Shown piece by piece: positions 26,505-34,410 of a stretch of 64,000 nt of DNA (positions within the stretch are counted from its first letter, which is position 1; the number at the start of each line of letters is the position of its first letter). A program made the translations under genes and the position numbers. The stretch lies in NCBI RefSeq assembly GCF_018223345.1, contig NZ_CP073587.1, positions 469,001 through 533,000 on the forward strand. Direction: 5' to 3'. Below the pieces are notes generated by a model. It had not been told where the DNA came from. It worked only from the letters and a program-made list of their open reading frames with translations, and ran no database searches. This DNA is from Shewanella yunxiaonensis. Lineage in GTDB: Bacteria; Pseudomonadota; Gammaproteobacteria; Enterobacterales; Shewanellaceae.

Positions 26505-27566
26505 ATGTCTGCCACAGACGCCATCGATGAAAATCAAATATCTAATAATTCCCGCCGCAAAATGAAACGTCTGATTTTGTTGTTTGTTGTACCCGTGCTG
26601 GGGGTTGGTGCCGCCGTTGCTTTCTACTTGCATGGCGGGCGCTATGTCGAGACAGACAATGCATATGTTAAAGCAGATAAGACGGTGATCAGCAGTGAAG
26701 TTGCTGGCAAGGTGATCAAAGTACTGGTGAAAGAAAATCAACCGGTAGCCGCGGGACAATTGCTGTTTCAAATCGATCCAAAGTCCTACCAGATTGCCGA
26801 AACAGAAGCTGCAGCCAGCCTGAAAGATACTGCGGATTTACTCAATGTGCTCAAGGCTAATGTCAAAACTAAACTGGCGAGTATTGCAGCCGCCAAGAGT
26901 CAATATCAGTACCTGTTACGGGAACAGCAACGTAAGCAAAACCTGTTGCAGCAGCACTATATCTCAGATTCGGACTACGATGCAGCCAGGCAGGATACTG
27001 AGCAGGAAAAACTGCAGATTGAGGCTCTCTACACCCAGTTAAAATTGGCGGTAGAAGGTTTAGGTGGCGACGTTAATGCACCAATAGAGTCGAATGCTAA
27101 GTACAAAAAGGCGTTAGCTGCCTTAGATAAGGCGCGTAACGATGTTCAACATGTGGATATTTACGCGCCATCGAGTGGCATCGTCACTCATATAGTAAAG
27201 GATGGTGAATTCGTTACGCCGGGCAGTAGTGCGATGCTGCTAGTAGCAGATAGTCATCTGTGGGTTGAAGCAAACTACACCGAAAAAGACCTTACCTATG
27301 TGCGGGTCGGACAAGATGTTGAGATCAAAGTCGATTATCAGCCCGACTATATCTGGCACGGTGTGGTCAGTAGTTTAAGCCCGGCAACTGGCTCAGAATT
27401 TTCAGTTATCCCGGCCCAGAACGCGACAGGTAACTGGGTGAAAATAAGCCAACGCTTACCGATCCGCATTCAGATAGAGCCGCTGCCGGGGGCACCGCAA
27501 CTGCGAGCTGGATTAAGTGCCGAAGTCACGGTTGACACTAAGCATGTTCGACATCTGACGTTATAA
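26505..27566 (+). CDS. emrA: Membrane-fusion protein EmrA/HlyD family
   Basis: The ATG at 26505 gives 354 residues (E. coli EmrA 390); an upstream frame overlapping marR is rejected. A single N-terminal transmembrane segment (about residues 22-42) is followed by the lipoyl half-motif ETDNAYVKADKTVISSEVAG, an alpha-helical hairpin (about 95-190), the second half-motif IYAPSSGIVTHIVKDGEFV and a beta-barrel (NYTEKDLTYVRVGQDVEIKV). It links the EmrB transporter to an outer-membrane channel such as TolC. Confidence 0.93.
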   Translation: MSATDAIDENQISNNSRRKMKRLILLFVVPVLGVGAAVAFYLHGGRYVETDNAYVKADKTVISSEVAGKVIKVLVKENQPVAAGQLLFQIDPKSYQIAETEAAASLKDTADLLNVLKANVKTKLASIAAAKSQYQYLLREQQRKQNLLQQHYISDSDYDAARQDTEQEKLQIEALYTQLKLAVEGLGGDVNAPIESNAKYKKALAALDKARNDVQHVDIYAPSSGIVTHIVKDGEFVTPGSSAMLLVADSHLWVEANYTEKDLTYVRVGQDVEIKVDYQPDYIWHGVVSSLSPATGSEFSVIPAQNATGNWVKISQRLPIRIQIEPLPGAPQLRAGLSAEVTVDTKHVRHLTL

Positions 27567-27579
27567 CCCGGGGCCAGAC

Positions 27580-29109
27580 GTGACTTATTCTGAAAATCAG
27601 GGCGTGAACCGCGGTCTAGTCACTGTGTCAGTGATGCTGGCCACTATCATTCAGGCACTGGATACCACCATTGCTAACGTCGCTTTACCACATATGCAGG
27701 GGGCTATGGGCGCTACTCAGGATCAGGTGTCCTGGGTGCTAACGTCTTATATCGTTGCCGCGGCTATTGCAATGCCAATGACGGGATTTGTTGCTGCCAG
27801 AATGGGTCGTAAGAATCTGTTTTTATGGTCAGTCGTCGGGTTTACCCTCACGTCCGCATTATGTGGCGCCGCACAATCACTCGATCAAATCGTGATTTTT
27901 CGTTTGTTGCAGGGGATCTTTGGCGCCAGTCTGGTGCCTTTGTCGCAATCGGTTTTGTTGGATACTTATCCTACGGAACAGCATGGTTCGGCAATGGCGA
28001 TGTGGGGCGTCGGGGTAATGGTCGGGCCTATCTTGGGGCCTTCCCTCGGTGGCTGGTTGACCGAGTATTACAATTGGCGCTGGGTGTTTTATATCAATAT
28101 TCCGTTTGGCGTGTTGGCCTGGTTGGGGATTGCGTCTTTTGTCAAAGAGACACCGCTGGATCGTAGTCGTAAGTTTGACCTGTTCGGATTTACATTGTTA
28201 GCGATTGCTATCGGTAGTCTGCAGATGTTTCTGGATCGTGGCGAGTCCCAAAATTGGTTTGCCAGTATCGAAATCGTGATTGAGGCTGCGTTAGCTGTGT
28301 TGACCATGTATATGTTTCTGGTCCATATGTTTACCGCTAAACATCCCTTTCTCGAACCACAAATGTTCCGCGATCGAAATTTTGTCATTGGTTTACTGTT
28401 CATCTTTATTATCGGCATCGTGCTATTAGCCACCATGGCATTACTGCCGCCTTACTTACAAAATCTGATGGGATATCCGGTGATTGATGTTGGGCTACTG
28501 CTGACTCCCAGAGGGTTTGGCACGATGGCTGGGATGATGCTAGTGGGCAAATTGGCAAGTAAGGTAGATTTACGTTATTTGATCACTGTAGGACTGCTAT
28601 TGATGATTTTATCGTTATGGCAAATGACCTGCTTTTCCGTGGAGGTGAGCCGTTGGGAAATCATTTATACCGGTATTATCCAAGGCTTTGGCATGGGGCT
28701 TGTTTTTGTCCCATTGTCGACCATTAGTTTTTCCACGCTGGCACCGCAGTATCGCAATGAAGGTACTGCACTGTACAGTTTAGTGCGGAATATTGGTAGC
28801 AGTATTGGTATATCGGCAGTGACTACTTACTTATCACAACGGGTACAGATTAATCATGCTGCGTTTGCACAGTACATTACCCCATTTAATAAAGCGCTGC
28901 AGGAAGCGGTACAACTGGGGGCCGCCAATATTTCATCAACCACCGGTCTGGTAAAACTCAATAGTGCGGTCACACTGCAGGCATCAATAATGGGCTATCT
29001 GCAGGATTTCCGCATCATGATGTATTTGTGTGTACTGATGTTGTTGATGATGGTTTTGTTGAAGAAACCTAAAAAGCGCGCGCCCAGAGTTGTTGAACGC
29101 AAATCCTGA
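27580..29109 (+). CDS. emrB: DHA2-family multidrug efflux MFS transporter EmrB
   Basis: The GTG start at 27580 gives 509 residues (E. coli EmrB 512). It has about 14 hydrophobic segments. Family motifs include LDTTIANVALPHMQGAMG in helix 1, GRKNLF in the 2-3 loop, and the motif C segment GVGVMVGPILGPSLGGWL. EmrB exports hydrophobic drugs using the proton gradient together with EmrA. The gap to emrA is 13 nt. Confidence 0.95.
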   Translation: MTYSENQGVNRGLVTVSVMLATIIQALDTTIANVALPHMQGAMGATQDQVSWVLTSYIVAAAIAMPMTGFVAARMGRKNLFLWSVVGFTLTSALCGAAQSLDQIVIFRLLQGIFGASLVPLSQSVLLDTYPTEQHGSAMAMWGVGVMVGPILGPSLGGWLTEYYNWRWVFYINIPFGVLAWLGIASFVKETPLDRSRKFDLFGFTLLAIAIGSLQMFLDRGESQNWFASIEIVIEAALAVLTMYMFLVHMFTAKHPFLEPQMFRDRNFVIGLLFIFIIGIVLLATMALLPPYLQNLMGYPVIDVGLLLTPRGFGTMAGMMLVGKLASKVDLRYLITVGLLLMILSLWQMTCFSVEVSRWEIIYTGIIQGFGMGLVFVPLSTISFSTLAPQYRNEGTALYSLVRNIGSSIGISAVTTYLSQRVQINHAAFAQYITPFNKALQEAVQLGAANISSTTGLVKLNSAVTLQASIMGYLQDFRIMMYLCVLMLLMMVLLKKPKKRAPRVVERKS

Positions 29110-29149
29110 CTAAGATAAGGTCAACATAAATAAGCAAGGAGCGCAGAAA

Positions 29150-29548
29150 GTGAACGGGCCATTATACCGTTTTTTAAATTCACTGAGTCGTCGCCTTTGT
29201 CAGCGTGGTTGGAAACTTGTAGCGATAGGCTTGGTGTTGATATTAGCTGGCTCTGATTTGCTGCTGTTGATGGAACTGTCCACAATGTTGGAGCTACTCG
29301 GTGCCAGTACGTTCGTTTTGGTTTACTACAGTGGCTTTAAGCTGCTGCTGTCATCACTATTTCTGCGCGTTAAGCAGTTTGAACGCCATGGCGTATTTTT
29401 TCTTCCTGAACGCGCGGTCATAAAAAGCATGCCGAGCATGCTAATTCATGCGCTGCCTAATCGCTGTTGTTGGACATTGTTGATGCTGTCCTTAGCTACG
29501 GCTGGTGCTGACTTTCTGTCGCGGGCGCTGGATTGCGGTTTGGGTTGA
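29150..29548 (+). CDS. Small membrane protein of unknown function
   Basis: The GTG start at 29150 has a good AAGGAG site 9 nt upstream and gives 132 residues. Three or four hydrophobic segments are visible (about 22-42, 44-72 and 105-125). I do not recognise a family. It follows emrB by 40 nt, so it may belong to the efflux transcript. Its last 53 nt overlap the 3' end of the minus-strand gene. Confidence 0.6.
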   Translation: MNGPLYRFLNSLSRRLCQRGWKLVAIGLVLILAGSDLLLLMELSTMLELLGASTFVLVYYSGFKLLLSSLFLRVKQFERHGVFFLPERAVIKSMPSMLIHALPNRCCWTLLMLSLATAGADFLSRALDCGLG

Positions 29549-31562
29549 GATAGCCTGAATCCTGCATCTGTTTTAGTACTATATCTTGAGACTGCTGTAG
29601 TGCCTGATCAATCTTGATTTTGCCATCTACAACTTCCGCCACCCTATTGCCCACTCGGGTACCAAAGGCCGCATATTCGGGGATGCCGACAAAAATGGTA
29701 CCGTTATAAGGGACGGGTTTTAGTGTGCGTTCATCCCGCCGACTCTGTGCAATGGCTTGAAATACCTCATTGGCAAAAGGTGCTCGCTGTTGGTATTCGG
29801 GGCGATGATAAGTCGACATGCGCGTTCCAGGTGGTGCTGCTACCCAACTTTCATGTTCACCGACTAACCCAATATATTCTTTGGACGTCGCCCACGCGAT
29901 AAAGCGTTGAGCAATGGTCTTATTTTTAGATGAATCGGGTATCGCGAGCGCCCAAACCCACAGCCATTGTGCGGGAAGCTTTCCTGTGGGTTGTGCGGCA
30001 AAACCGGTGACTGACGCAACTTTAGAGACCTCTGGATCATACAAATAGCCCGCGGCGACGGTTGCATCTATCCAGATTGCGCAGTGCCCCTTGGCAAATA
30101 GCTGTAACACTTCAGTAAAGCCAGTGCGGGTGGCGTGGGGTTGCCCGTATTGCTGTAACAGCTGCTGATAGAGCTGCAGCGTTTGAACCCATTCGGCCGT
30201 TTGTAGTTGTGGCTGCCAATGTTCATCAAACCAGCGGCCTCCCATGGCATGCACCCATGAGGTAAGCAGCGCCATATTGCCACCCCAGCCAGCATCGCCA
30301 CGAAGACAGATGCCATATATCTGTTTTTCAGGATTATTTAGCTTAGCTGCTAACGCTGCGATATCGGTAAAACTGGGCTTCGGCGGCATGTTAAGTCCCG
30401 CTTTGGCAAATAAATCTTTTCGATAAAAGGTCATGGCGCTTTCAGCATAAAACGGCAGTGCATACAGCAGTCCCTGAGACGACAATGCATTTTTAACAAC
30501 AGGAATGATGTCGGCAACATCATAACTGTCTGGCAAATTTTCCAGCGGTACCAACCAGTGGCGACGTGCCCATATTGGAGCCTCGAAATTACCGATGGTC
30601 ATCACATCGAACTGACCATCAGCAATCGCCAAATCTCCTAATAACCTGCGCCTGAGAATACGTTCTTCCAGAAATACCCAATTCAACTCAATATCGGGAT
30701 TCTGCTGCTCAAAGAGTTTGCCGAGTCGCTGCATAATACGCATGTCTGGATTGTCGACTGAGCCGATAGTGAGTTTTACTTTATGGGGGAGGGGATCCGA
30801 ACCGAGCAATAGTCCATTCTTGGCTCTTAGTCTTGATAATGTGCCATCCAAACGCATCTGCGCTAGTCCGTGGTTAAATGCTTCTAGCAGCGTGGCGACA
30901 TGTGGTGCTTTTGAGAAAAAGGCAACATGGAATGACTTTTCAGCTAACGCTGGCTGCAGAAACTCCAGTTCCCCGATGTAATGCGGTCGGTGGCCAACCA
31001 TCAGGTCAACGGCGGTGTATTTATCGATCAAAATGTAGGGTAAGCGGCCATAATAAAGTTTATCGATGTTCTGCAGATCCGAATTTGCATATTCTGTCGG
31101 TACCAAATGGCCGAGTTGCGGCAGGCTCAAGCCTCCTCTTACAATGCCGACCGTACTGTGTCGTAGCGGCAGTAACAGTTGCTCTAATTGCAAAGCATTA
31201 GTCGCTTGATATTGGAAGGGATTGTCGCGACGTTTTAATAGCCCCAATGCGTCGCCGGGAAAAGGTGCTGAAAACAGTAGATTATCTTGGTTAGCTTCCT
31301 GGTAGATTGGCACTATCCCATCTGCTTTCCCTTGTTTCACCAGCGCCAGTGCTCTTGCCCATGGGTAAAAGGTGATATCGACCTGAATCCTTGTGCGCGC
31401 AAATGCTTCCGTGACTACTTCGCTGACATAGCCCTGATTCTGTAAGCGCTTACCTATATAGGGTTCCCTTTCTCCCGCAACTAAATGGACAACCTCTGCC
31501 GATAGCGGCAAGCTGAAGGCTAAAGGGGTTAGGAACAATGCCAGATATCGCAGAAATGTCAT
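29496..31562 (-). CDS. Fusion of two periplasmic solute-binding domains (SBP_bac_3-like plus SBP_bac_1-like)
   Basis: The 688-residue protein has a signal peptide (residues about 1-22, ending LSA). Residues about 25-250 resemble family 3 amino-acid-type binding proteins (EPYIGKRLQNQGYVSEVVTE, FYPWARALALVKQGKADGI). Residues about 262-688 resemble family 1 sugar-type binding proteins (DPLPHKVKLTIGSVDNPDMR, YALPFYAESAMTFYRKDLF, WGGNMALLTSWVHAMGGRWF). Each domain alone is normally a separate ABC-transporter binding protein. No permease or ATPase gene is near. It may bind and present ligands to a receptor rather than import them. It overlaps the 3' end of the 29150 gene tail to tail. Confidence 0.82.
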   Translation of the reverse strand: MTFLRYLALFLTPLAFSLPLSAEVVHLVAGEREPYIGKRLQNQGYVSEVVTEAFARTRIQVDITFYPWARALALVKQGKADGIVPIYQEANQDNLLFSAPFPGDALGLLKRRDNPFQYQATNALQLEQLLLPLRHSTVGIVRGGLSLPQLGHLVPTEYANSDLQNIDKLYYGRLPYILIDKYTAVDLMVGHRPHYIGELEFLQPALAEKSFHVAFFSKAPHVATLLEAFNHGLAQMRLDGTLSRLRAKNGLLLGSDPLPHKVKLTIGSVDNPDMRIMQRLGKLFEQQNPDIELNWVFLEERILRRRLLGDLAIADGQFDVMTIGNFEAPIWARRHWLVPLENLPDSYDVADIIPVVKNALSSQGLLYALPFYAESAMTFYRKDLFAKAGLNMPPKPSFTDIAALAAKLNNPEKQIYGICLRGDAGWGGNMALLTSWVHAMGGRWFDEHWQPQLQTAEWVQTLQLYQQLLQQYGQPHATRTGFTEVLQLFAKGHCAIWIDATVAAGYLYDPEVSKVASVTGFAAQPTGKLPAQWLWVWALAIPDSSKNKTIAQRFIAWATSKEYIGLVGEHESWVAAPPGTRMSTYHRPEYQQRAPFANEVFQAIAQSRRDERTLKPVPYNGTIFVGIPEYAAFGTRVGNRVAEVVDGKIKIDQALQQSQDIVLKQMQDSGYLNPNRNPAPATESQHQP

Positions 31563-31724
31563 GGACTTTCCTTTGTCTAGCCGCTTAACTGAGGCACAGA
31601 CTAAAGTGTAGTCAACGTATCTGACTTCTGGTTTATCAATTAACTGTGCACTAGCACCGTGAGAGACTTGCGGGCGATACTCGCTAAGCCGGATAATTCG
31701 TGCACGCCAATTTTACAAGTGTTT

Positions 31725-32435
31725 ATGATGGAACAGGTGACACTGCAAGTGACTGATGATGGGTCACATACCTTATTTAATGCCTCGTTAAATGAAACTT
31801 ATCACTCCCATAAAGGGGCAATTGCCGAGTCGCGTTATGTATTTATCGGTGCAGGCTTTGACGAAATTATCAATACCTTTAATGCGCTCGCAATTTTTGA
31901 AGTGGGGTTCGGCACAGGTCTGAACGCATTGTTGACCCTTGGGCACTTTCAACAAGTAAACCAACAGCGTCAAATGCAACATCTGCCGCTATTAACGGTG
32001 CGATATATCAGTATTGAACCCTATCCGTTAACTCGTGAACTCATCAGCTCGCTCAATTACAAGCAATTGCTCACGCCCGAATATTCACCTTTGTTTGACG
32101 CCTTGCATGACTGTCCATGGGAACAGGCAACGGAGTTAGTTCCTGGGTTTTTGCTAACCAAATGTCGTCGCAGATTAGAACAAGTTTCTCTTCCAGAACA
32201 GCAGGTTAATCTCATTTATTTCGATGCTTTTGCGCCTAATAAGCAGCCGGAGGTTTGGCAGTCTGAAAATTTGGGAAAATGCTATGGGATGCTACAACCA
32301 GGAGGATTACTGGTTTCATACTGTGCAAATGGTCAATTTAAGCGAGATTTAAAAGCAGTAGGGTTTAACGTTAAGGCCTACCCAGGTGCCTTGGGAAAAA
32401 GAGAAATGACCCGTGCCTGGAAACCAGCTGTTTGA
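31725..32435 (+). CDS. mnmD: tRNA (mnm5s2U34)-methyltransferase MnmD (stand-alone MnmC1-like domain)
   Basis: The start is placed at the MM at 31725 (MMEQVTLQVTDDGSHTLFN), giving 236 residues; a longer frame begins at 31659, and no start has a strong ribosome binding site. The DUF752 Rossmann core is visible: FEVGFGTGLNALLTL for SAM binding, ISIEPYPLTRE, and LIYFDAFAPNKQPEVW. These enzymes methylate nm5s2U to mnm5s2U at wobble position 34. The oxidase domain of bifunctional MnmC is absent here and might be elsewhere in the genome. Confidence 0.88.
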   Translation: MMEQVTLQVTDDGSHTLFNASLNETYHSHKGAIAESRYVFIGAGFDEIINTFNALAIFEVGFGTGLNALLTLGHFQQVNQQRQMQHLPLLTVRYISIEPYPLTRELISSLNYKQLLTPEYSPLFDALHDCPWEQATELVPGFLLTKCRRRLEQVSLPEQQVNLIYFDAFAPNKQPEVWQSENLGKCYGMLQPGGLLVSYCANGQFKRDLKAVGFNVKAYPGALGKREMTRAWKPAV

Positions 32436-32506
32436 TGTGTGAATGCTGACAAATAAAAACGCACGTGCAGAAGATGGCTATGGCCGCGGAAGAGTCCCTT
32501 CAGGGC

Positions 32507-32537
32507 GGTTGGAATCGTCATTACGACGATTCCAACC
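32507..32537. repeat. Perfect 13-bp-arm hairpin at the edge of the repeat array
   Basis: GGTTGGAATCGTC-ATTAC-GACGATTCCAACC is a perfect inverted repeat. It is followed by the same AATAAAAATGACA block that follows the hairpins inside the array, so it looks like a terminal unit. There is no T run, so it is not a classical terminator of mnmD. Confidence 0.8.
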
Positions 32538-32974
32538 AGAATAAAAATGACAGAGATAATCGTTAAAAATTTTCAGTTTGTATGTTTATTATTGGAACTT
32601 CCATCGTTGGGGGCGATAGTTGAACCTTAACTTCTTAACTCTGCCGAAACTGTATTTATCGAAGGTGGCAAACCTATGATAAACAGCACTGCAACAGTGC
32701 AAATAAAAGACGACATGAGTGAACCTAGAATTAGCGCTTTCTTATTGTTTTTGCACATTTCTATCGTTGGGGGCGATAACAAATATTGTTCAGCCCACTC
32801 AGGTCGAAACCTTGGCAAACTGCATCCGTGCGCTGCCGCCAATCATTTCTAACGATTGGCTTTGAATAAAAATGACAAGAGTGAACCTAGAAAAGCGCAA
32901 AATTTGGGGAGCACACTTTTTCTATCGTTGGGGGCGATAACTGTTACTAGTTCAGTTCAAACTTGTCGAAATCG
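32538..32974. repeat. Array of about 160-bp modular repeats with conserved hairpin block
   Basis: A block CTATCGTTGGGGGCGATAAC occurs at 32601-32619 (with CCATCG start), 32761-32780 and 32922-32940, i.e. spaced 160 and 161 bp. Each can fold as TATCG/CGATA with a G-rich loop (C-rich on the minus strand). A second block, AATAAAAATGACAAGAG plus TGAACCTAGAA, precedes copies 2 and 3 and in part copy 1. A third weak block, GTCGAAA, follows each hairpin. Between blocks sits a variable stem-loop, GCACTG-CAA-CAGTGC (about 32686-32700) or GCCAATC/GATTGGC (about 32838-32860). Small ORFs crossing the array on either strand differ between units and are not supported. Function unknown. Confidence 0.75.
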
Positions 32975-33187
32975 TTAATTAAAATATTTAGCTTTTAGCT
33001 GCGACATCATGGAGGTAATGCCATACATCCAGCTTGCGTGCGCCTCAGAGGTTTGTTCACTCTGACGTACCCACAAGTACAAAGTTTTAGTAGGAAGGCC
33101 ATACTGACGCGCAACATCGAACAGTAAGCGCCCATGATGGGTGACTTCGATGACTGCTTGATGCCGAACGGTATCTGTCATTTCCAT
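32975..33187 (-). CDS. Small helix-turn-helix protein, transposase-OrfA-like
   Basis: The start at 33187 (MEMTDTVRHQAVIEV) is chosen because TTAGGAG precedes it by 6 nt; an ATG at 33193 is also possible. The 70-residue product has a HTH segment like IS3 OrfA (HGRLLFDVARQYGLPTKTLY, LWVRQSEQ) but no coiled coil, no orfB and no IS ends nearby. It could be a domesticated DNA-binding protein or a transposase fragment. It is the second gene of a minus-strand pair 43 nt downstream of a 29-residue ORF. The repeat array lies immediately downstream. Confidence 0.6.
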   Translation of the reverse strand: MEMTDTVRHQAVIEVTHHGRLLFDVARQYGLPTKTLYLWVRQSEQTSEAHASWMYGITSMMSQLKAKYFN

Positions 33188-33230
33188 CTTCATCTCCTAA
33201 CTTTGTTATGTCGTTTAGCTCTAAAACTTG

Positions 33231-33320
33231 TTATTCCATATCCCATTGGCTAACGCCCAGATGTTGGTAGCGTTGCCAATGTTCGCGACAGCTTCGGAAA
33301 AAGTGAGAAAAGATTTTCAT
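33231..33320 (-). CDS. Short ORF (29 residues) with strong ribosome binding site
   Basis: The frame reads MKIFSHFFRSCREHWQRYQH and ends after nine more residues, ...WDME. A textbook GGAGGTAAACG lies directly in front of the ATG. It is basic and aromatic in its first half. It sits 30 nt downstream of the expected start of a sigma-54-type promoter and is the first gene before the HTH ORF. I do not recognise it. It could be a small regulatory protein or a leader peptide controlling translation of the HTH gene. Confidence 0.55.
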   Translation of the reverse strand: MKIFSHFFRSCREHWQRYQHLGVSQWDME

Positions 33321-33360
33321 CGTTTACCTCCTACTGCACCGGAATACTACTTTCGATATA

Positions 33361-33377
33361 TGTAAGAACTGTGCCAA
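33361..33377 (-). promoter_or_regulatory. Sigma-54-type promoter
   Basis: Read on the minus strand, TTGGCACAGTTCTTACA matches the -24/-12 consensus TTGGCAC-N5-TTGCA except for G to A in the -12 element, with the correct 5-nt spacer. Transcription would start near 33350 and run into the 29-residue ORF. An A/T-only tract of about 40 nt lies just upstream and could bind IHF. Confidence 0.6.
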
Positions 33378-33427
33378 TTTTTTTAAATATTTTTTTATTA
33401 ATAAAAACAATTAATTATATTTAATCA

Positions 33428-33447
33428 GTAAAATTTCGAAAATTTAC
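33428..33447. promoter_or_regulatory. Near-perfect 20-bp palindrome upstream of the sigma-54-type promoter
   Basis: GTAAAATTTCGAAAATTTAC is symmetrical except for one mismatched pair. It lies about 60 nt upstream of the -24 element and may be an activator or repressor site. Confidence 0.45.
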
Positions 33448-33470
33448 CTTAGTTCCAACGATGTGCGTGT

Positions 33471-33487
33471 TGCACTTGTTTGGTGCA
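33471..33487. promoter_or_regulatory. NtrC-box-like site
   Basis: TGCACTTGTTTGGTGCA agrees with the NtrC consensus TGCACCA-N3-TGGTGCA at 12 of 14 defined positions. It lies about 125 nt upstream of the predicted sigma-54 start, a usual distance for enhancer sites. It also lies upstream of the yiaD-like gene on the other strand. Confidence 0.45.
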
Positions 33488-33665
33488 GATAAACCCGCTG
33501 ATAATTTTTTTAATGAATCGGTGGTTAAGACCGCGGTAACTGAATCCATTCTGAATAATTCGTAATTAGTGCGACTACTCATTCTTCAATTATTTGTCTT
33601 GGCCGGGGATGGCTATATACTGAAACGCAAAGCAATTCACGGTGAGACGAAAAGGAGACCCCACC

Positions 33666-34334
33666 ATGAACAAGTATTTGAAGCCTATAACTGCTGCTTC
33701 ATTAGTGGTGTTTTTGGCAGCCGGTTGTACCACTGTCAATCCTTACACAAATGAACAGCAAACCTCTAAAGCCGGTACCGGTGCATTGATTGGTGCGGCG
33801 GCAGGTGCGATTGTTGGTGTTGCCACTTCAAGTAAGAGTGACCGTGGTAAAGGTGCTTTAATCGGCGCCGCTTCTGGTGCCGCAGTCGGTGGCGGTATTG
33901 GTTACTATATGGATGTTCAGGAGGCAAAACTGCGTCAGCAGCTTTCTGCTTCCGGCGTCAGTGTCACTCGCTCAGGTGATAACATCATCTTGAATATGCC
34001 GAATGAAATCACTTTCCAGGTGGATAAGACCGACCTGAGTGGTGGTGCGATGCAAGTGCTTGATAGCGTCGCTTTAGTCGCAAAAGAGTATCCCAAAACC
34101 CAGCTGAATGTCATCGGTTACACCGACAGCACTGGTTCCGAATCTTATAACTTAAGGCTGTCTCAGGTGCGAGCTGCTTCTGTTGGTAATTATCTGATCC
34201 AGAAAGGCGTATCCGGCCAGCGTGTGGTTACTCAGGGCTTAGGTGAGAGTAATCCCATCGCCAGTAATAGCACTGCGCAAGGACGAGCACAAAATCGCCG
34301 GGTGGAGATAGTGTTGAGCCCATTAGCACAATAA
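33666..34334 (+). CDS. yiaD: OmpA-family lipoprotein, YiaD-like
   Basis: The ATG at 33666 has GGAG 7 nt upstream and opens a lipoprotein signal with lipobox FLAAGC; the longer frame from 33642 adds residues in front. The 222-residue protein has a Gly-zipper region (AGTGALIGAAAGAIVGVATS and GAASGAAVGGGIGYYMDVQE) then the OmpA C-terminal peptidoglycan-binding domain (NVIGYTDSTGSESYNLRLSQ, TQGLGESNPIASNSTAQGRA, NRRVEIVL). It closely resembles E. coli YiaD. Predicted place is the outer-membrane inner face, bound to peptidoglycan. Confidence 0.93.
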   Translation: MNKYLKPITAASLVVFLAAGCTTVNPYTNEQQTSKAGTGALIGAAAGAIVGVATSSKSDRGKGALIGAASGAAVGGGIGYYMDVQEAKLRQQLSASGVSVTRSGDNIILNMPNEITFQVDKTDLSGGAMQVLDSVALVAKEYPKTQLNVIGYTDSTGSESYNLRLSQVRAASVGNYLIQKGVSGQRVVTQGLGESNPIASNSTAQGRAQNRRVEIVLSPLAQ

Positions 34335-34350
34335 GATTGGTTGCATCATC

Positions 34351-34375
34351 AAGGCCACCTTTGTGTGGCCTTTTT
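34351..34375. terminator. Bidirectional intrinsic terminator between yiaD and mgtE
   Basis: AAGGCCAC-CTTT-GTGTGGCCTTTTT forms a stem with T residues on the plus strand, in the gap between two convergent genes. On the minus strand the T tract is short. Confidence 0.8.
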
Positions 34376-34410
34376 GTTCGATAATCTTCTTACCTGCATT
34401 GGCTCGTCTG

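Noticed and set aside
32507..32537. Rho-independent terminator of mnmD
   Set aside because: The stem is perfect but no T run follows on either strand.
32627..32842. Minus-strand ORF of 71 codons with a hydrophobic C-terminal part
   Set aside because: It spans a hairpin block of the array, the equivalent frames in the other units are broken by stops, and no ribosome binding site is present. A type I toxin peptide cannot be excluded but is not supported.
32715..32850. Plus-strand short ORF starting MSEPRIS within the array
   Set aside because: No ribosome binding site is present and the frame is not kept in the neighbouring unit.
32538..32974. CRISPR array or integron attC array
   Set aside because: The repeat spacing of 160 bp is far too long for CRISPR, there are no cas genes, and the blocks do not match attC core sites; no integrase gene is near.
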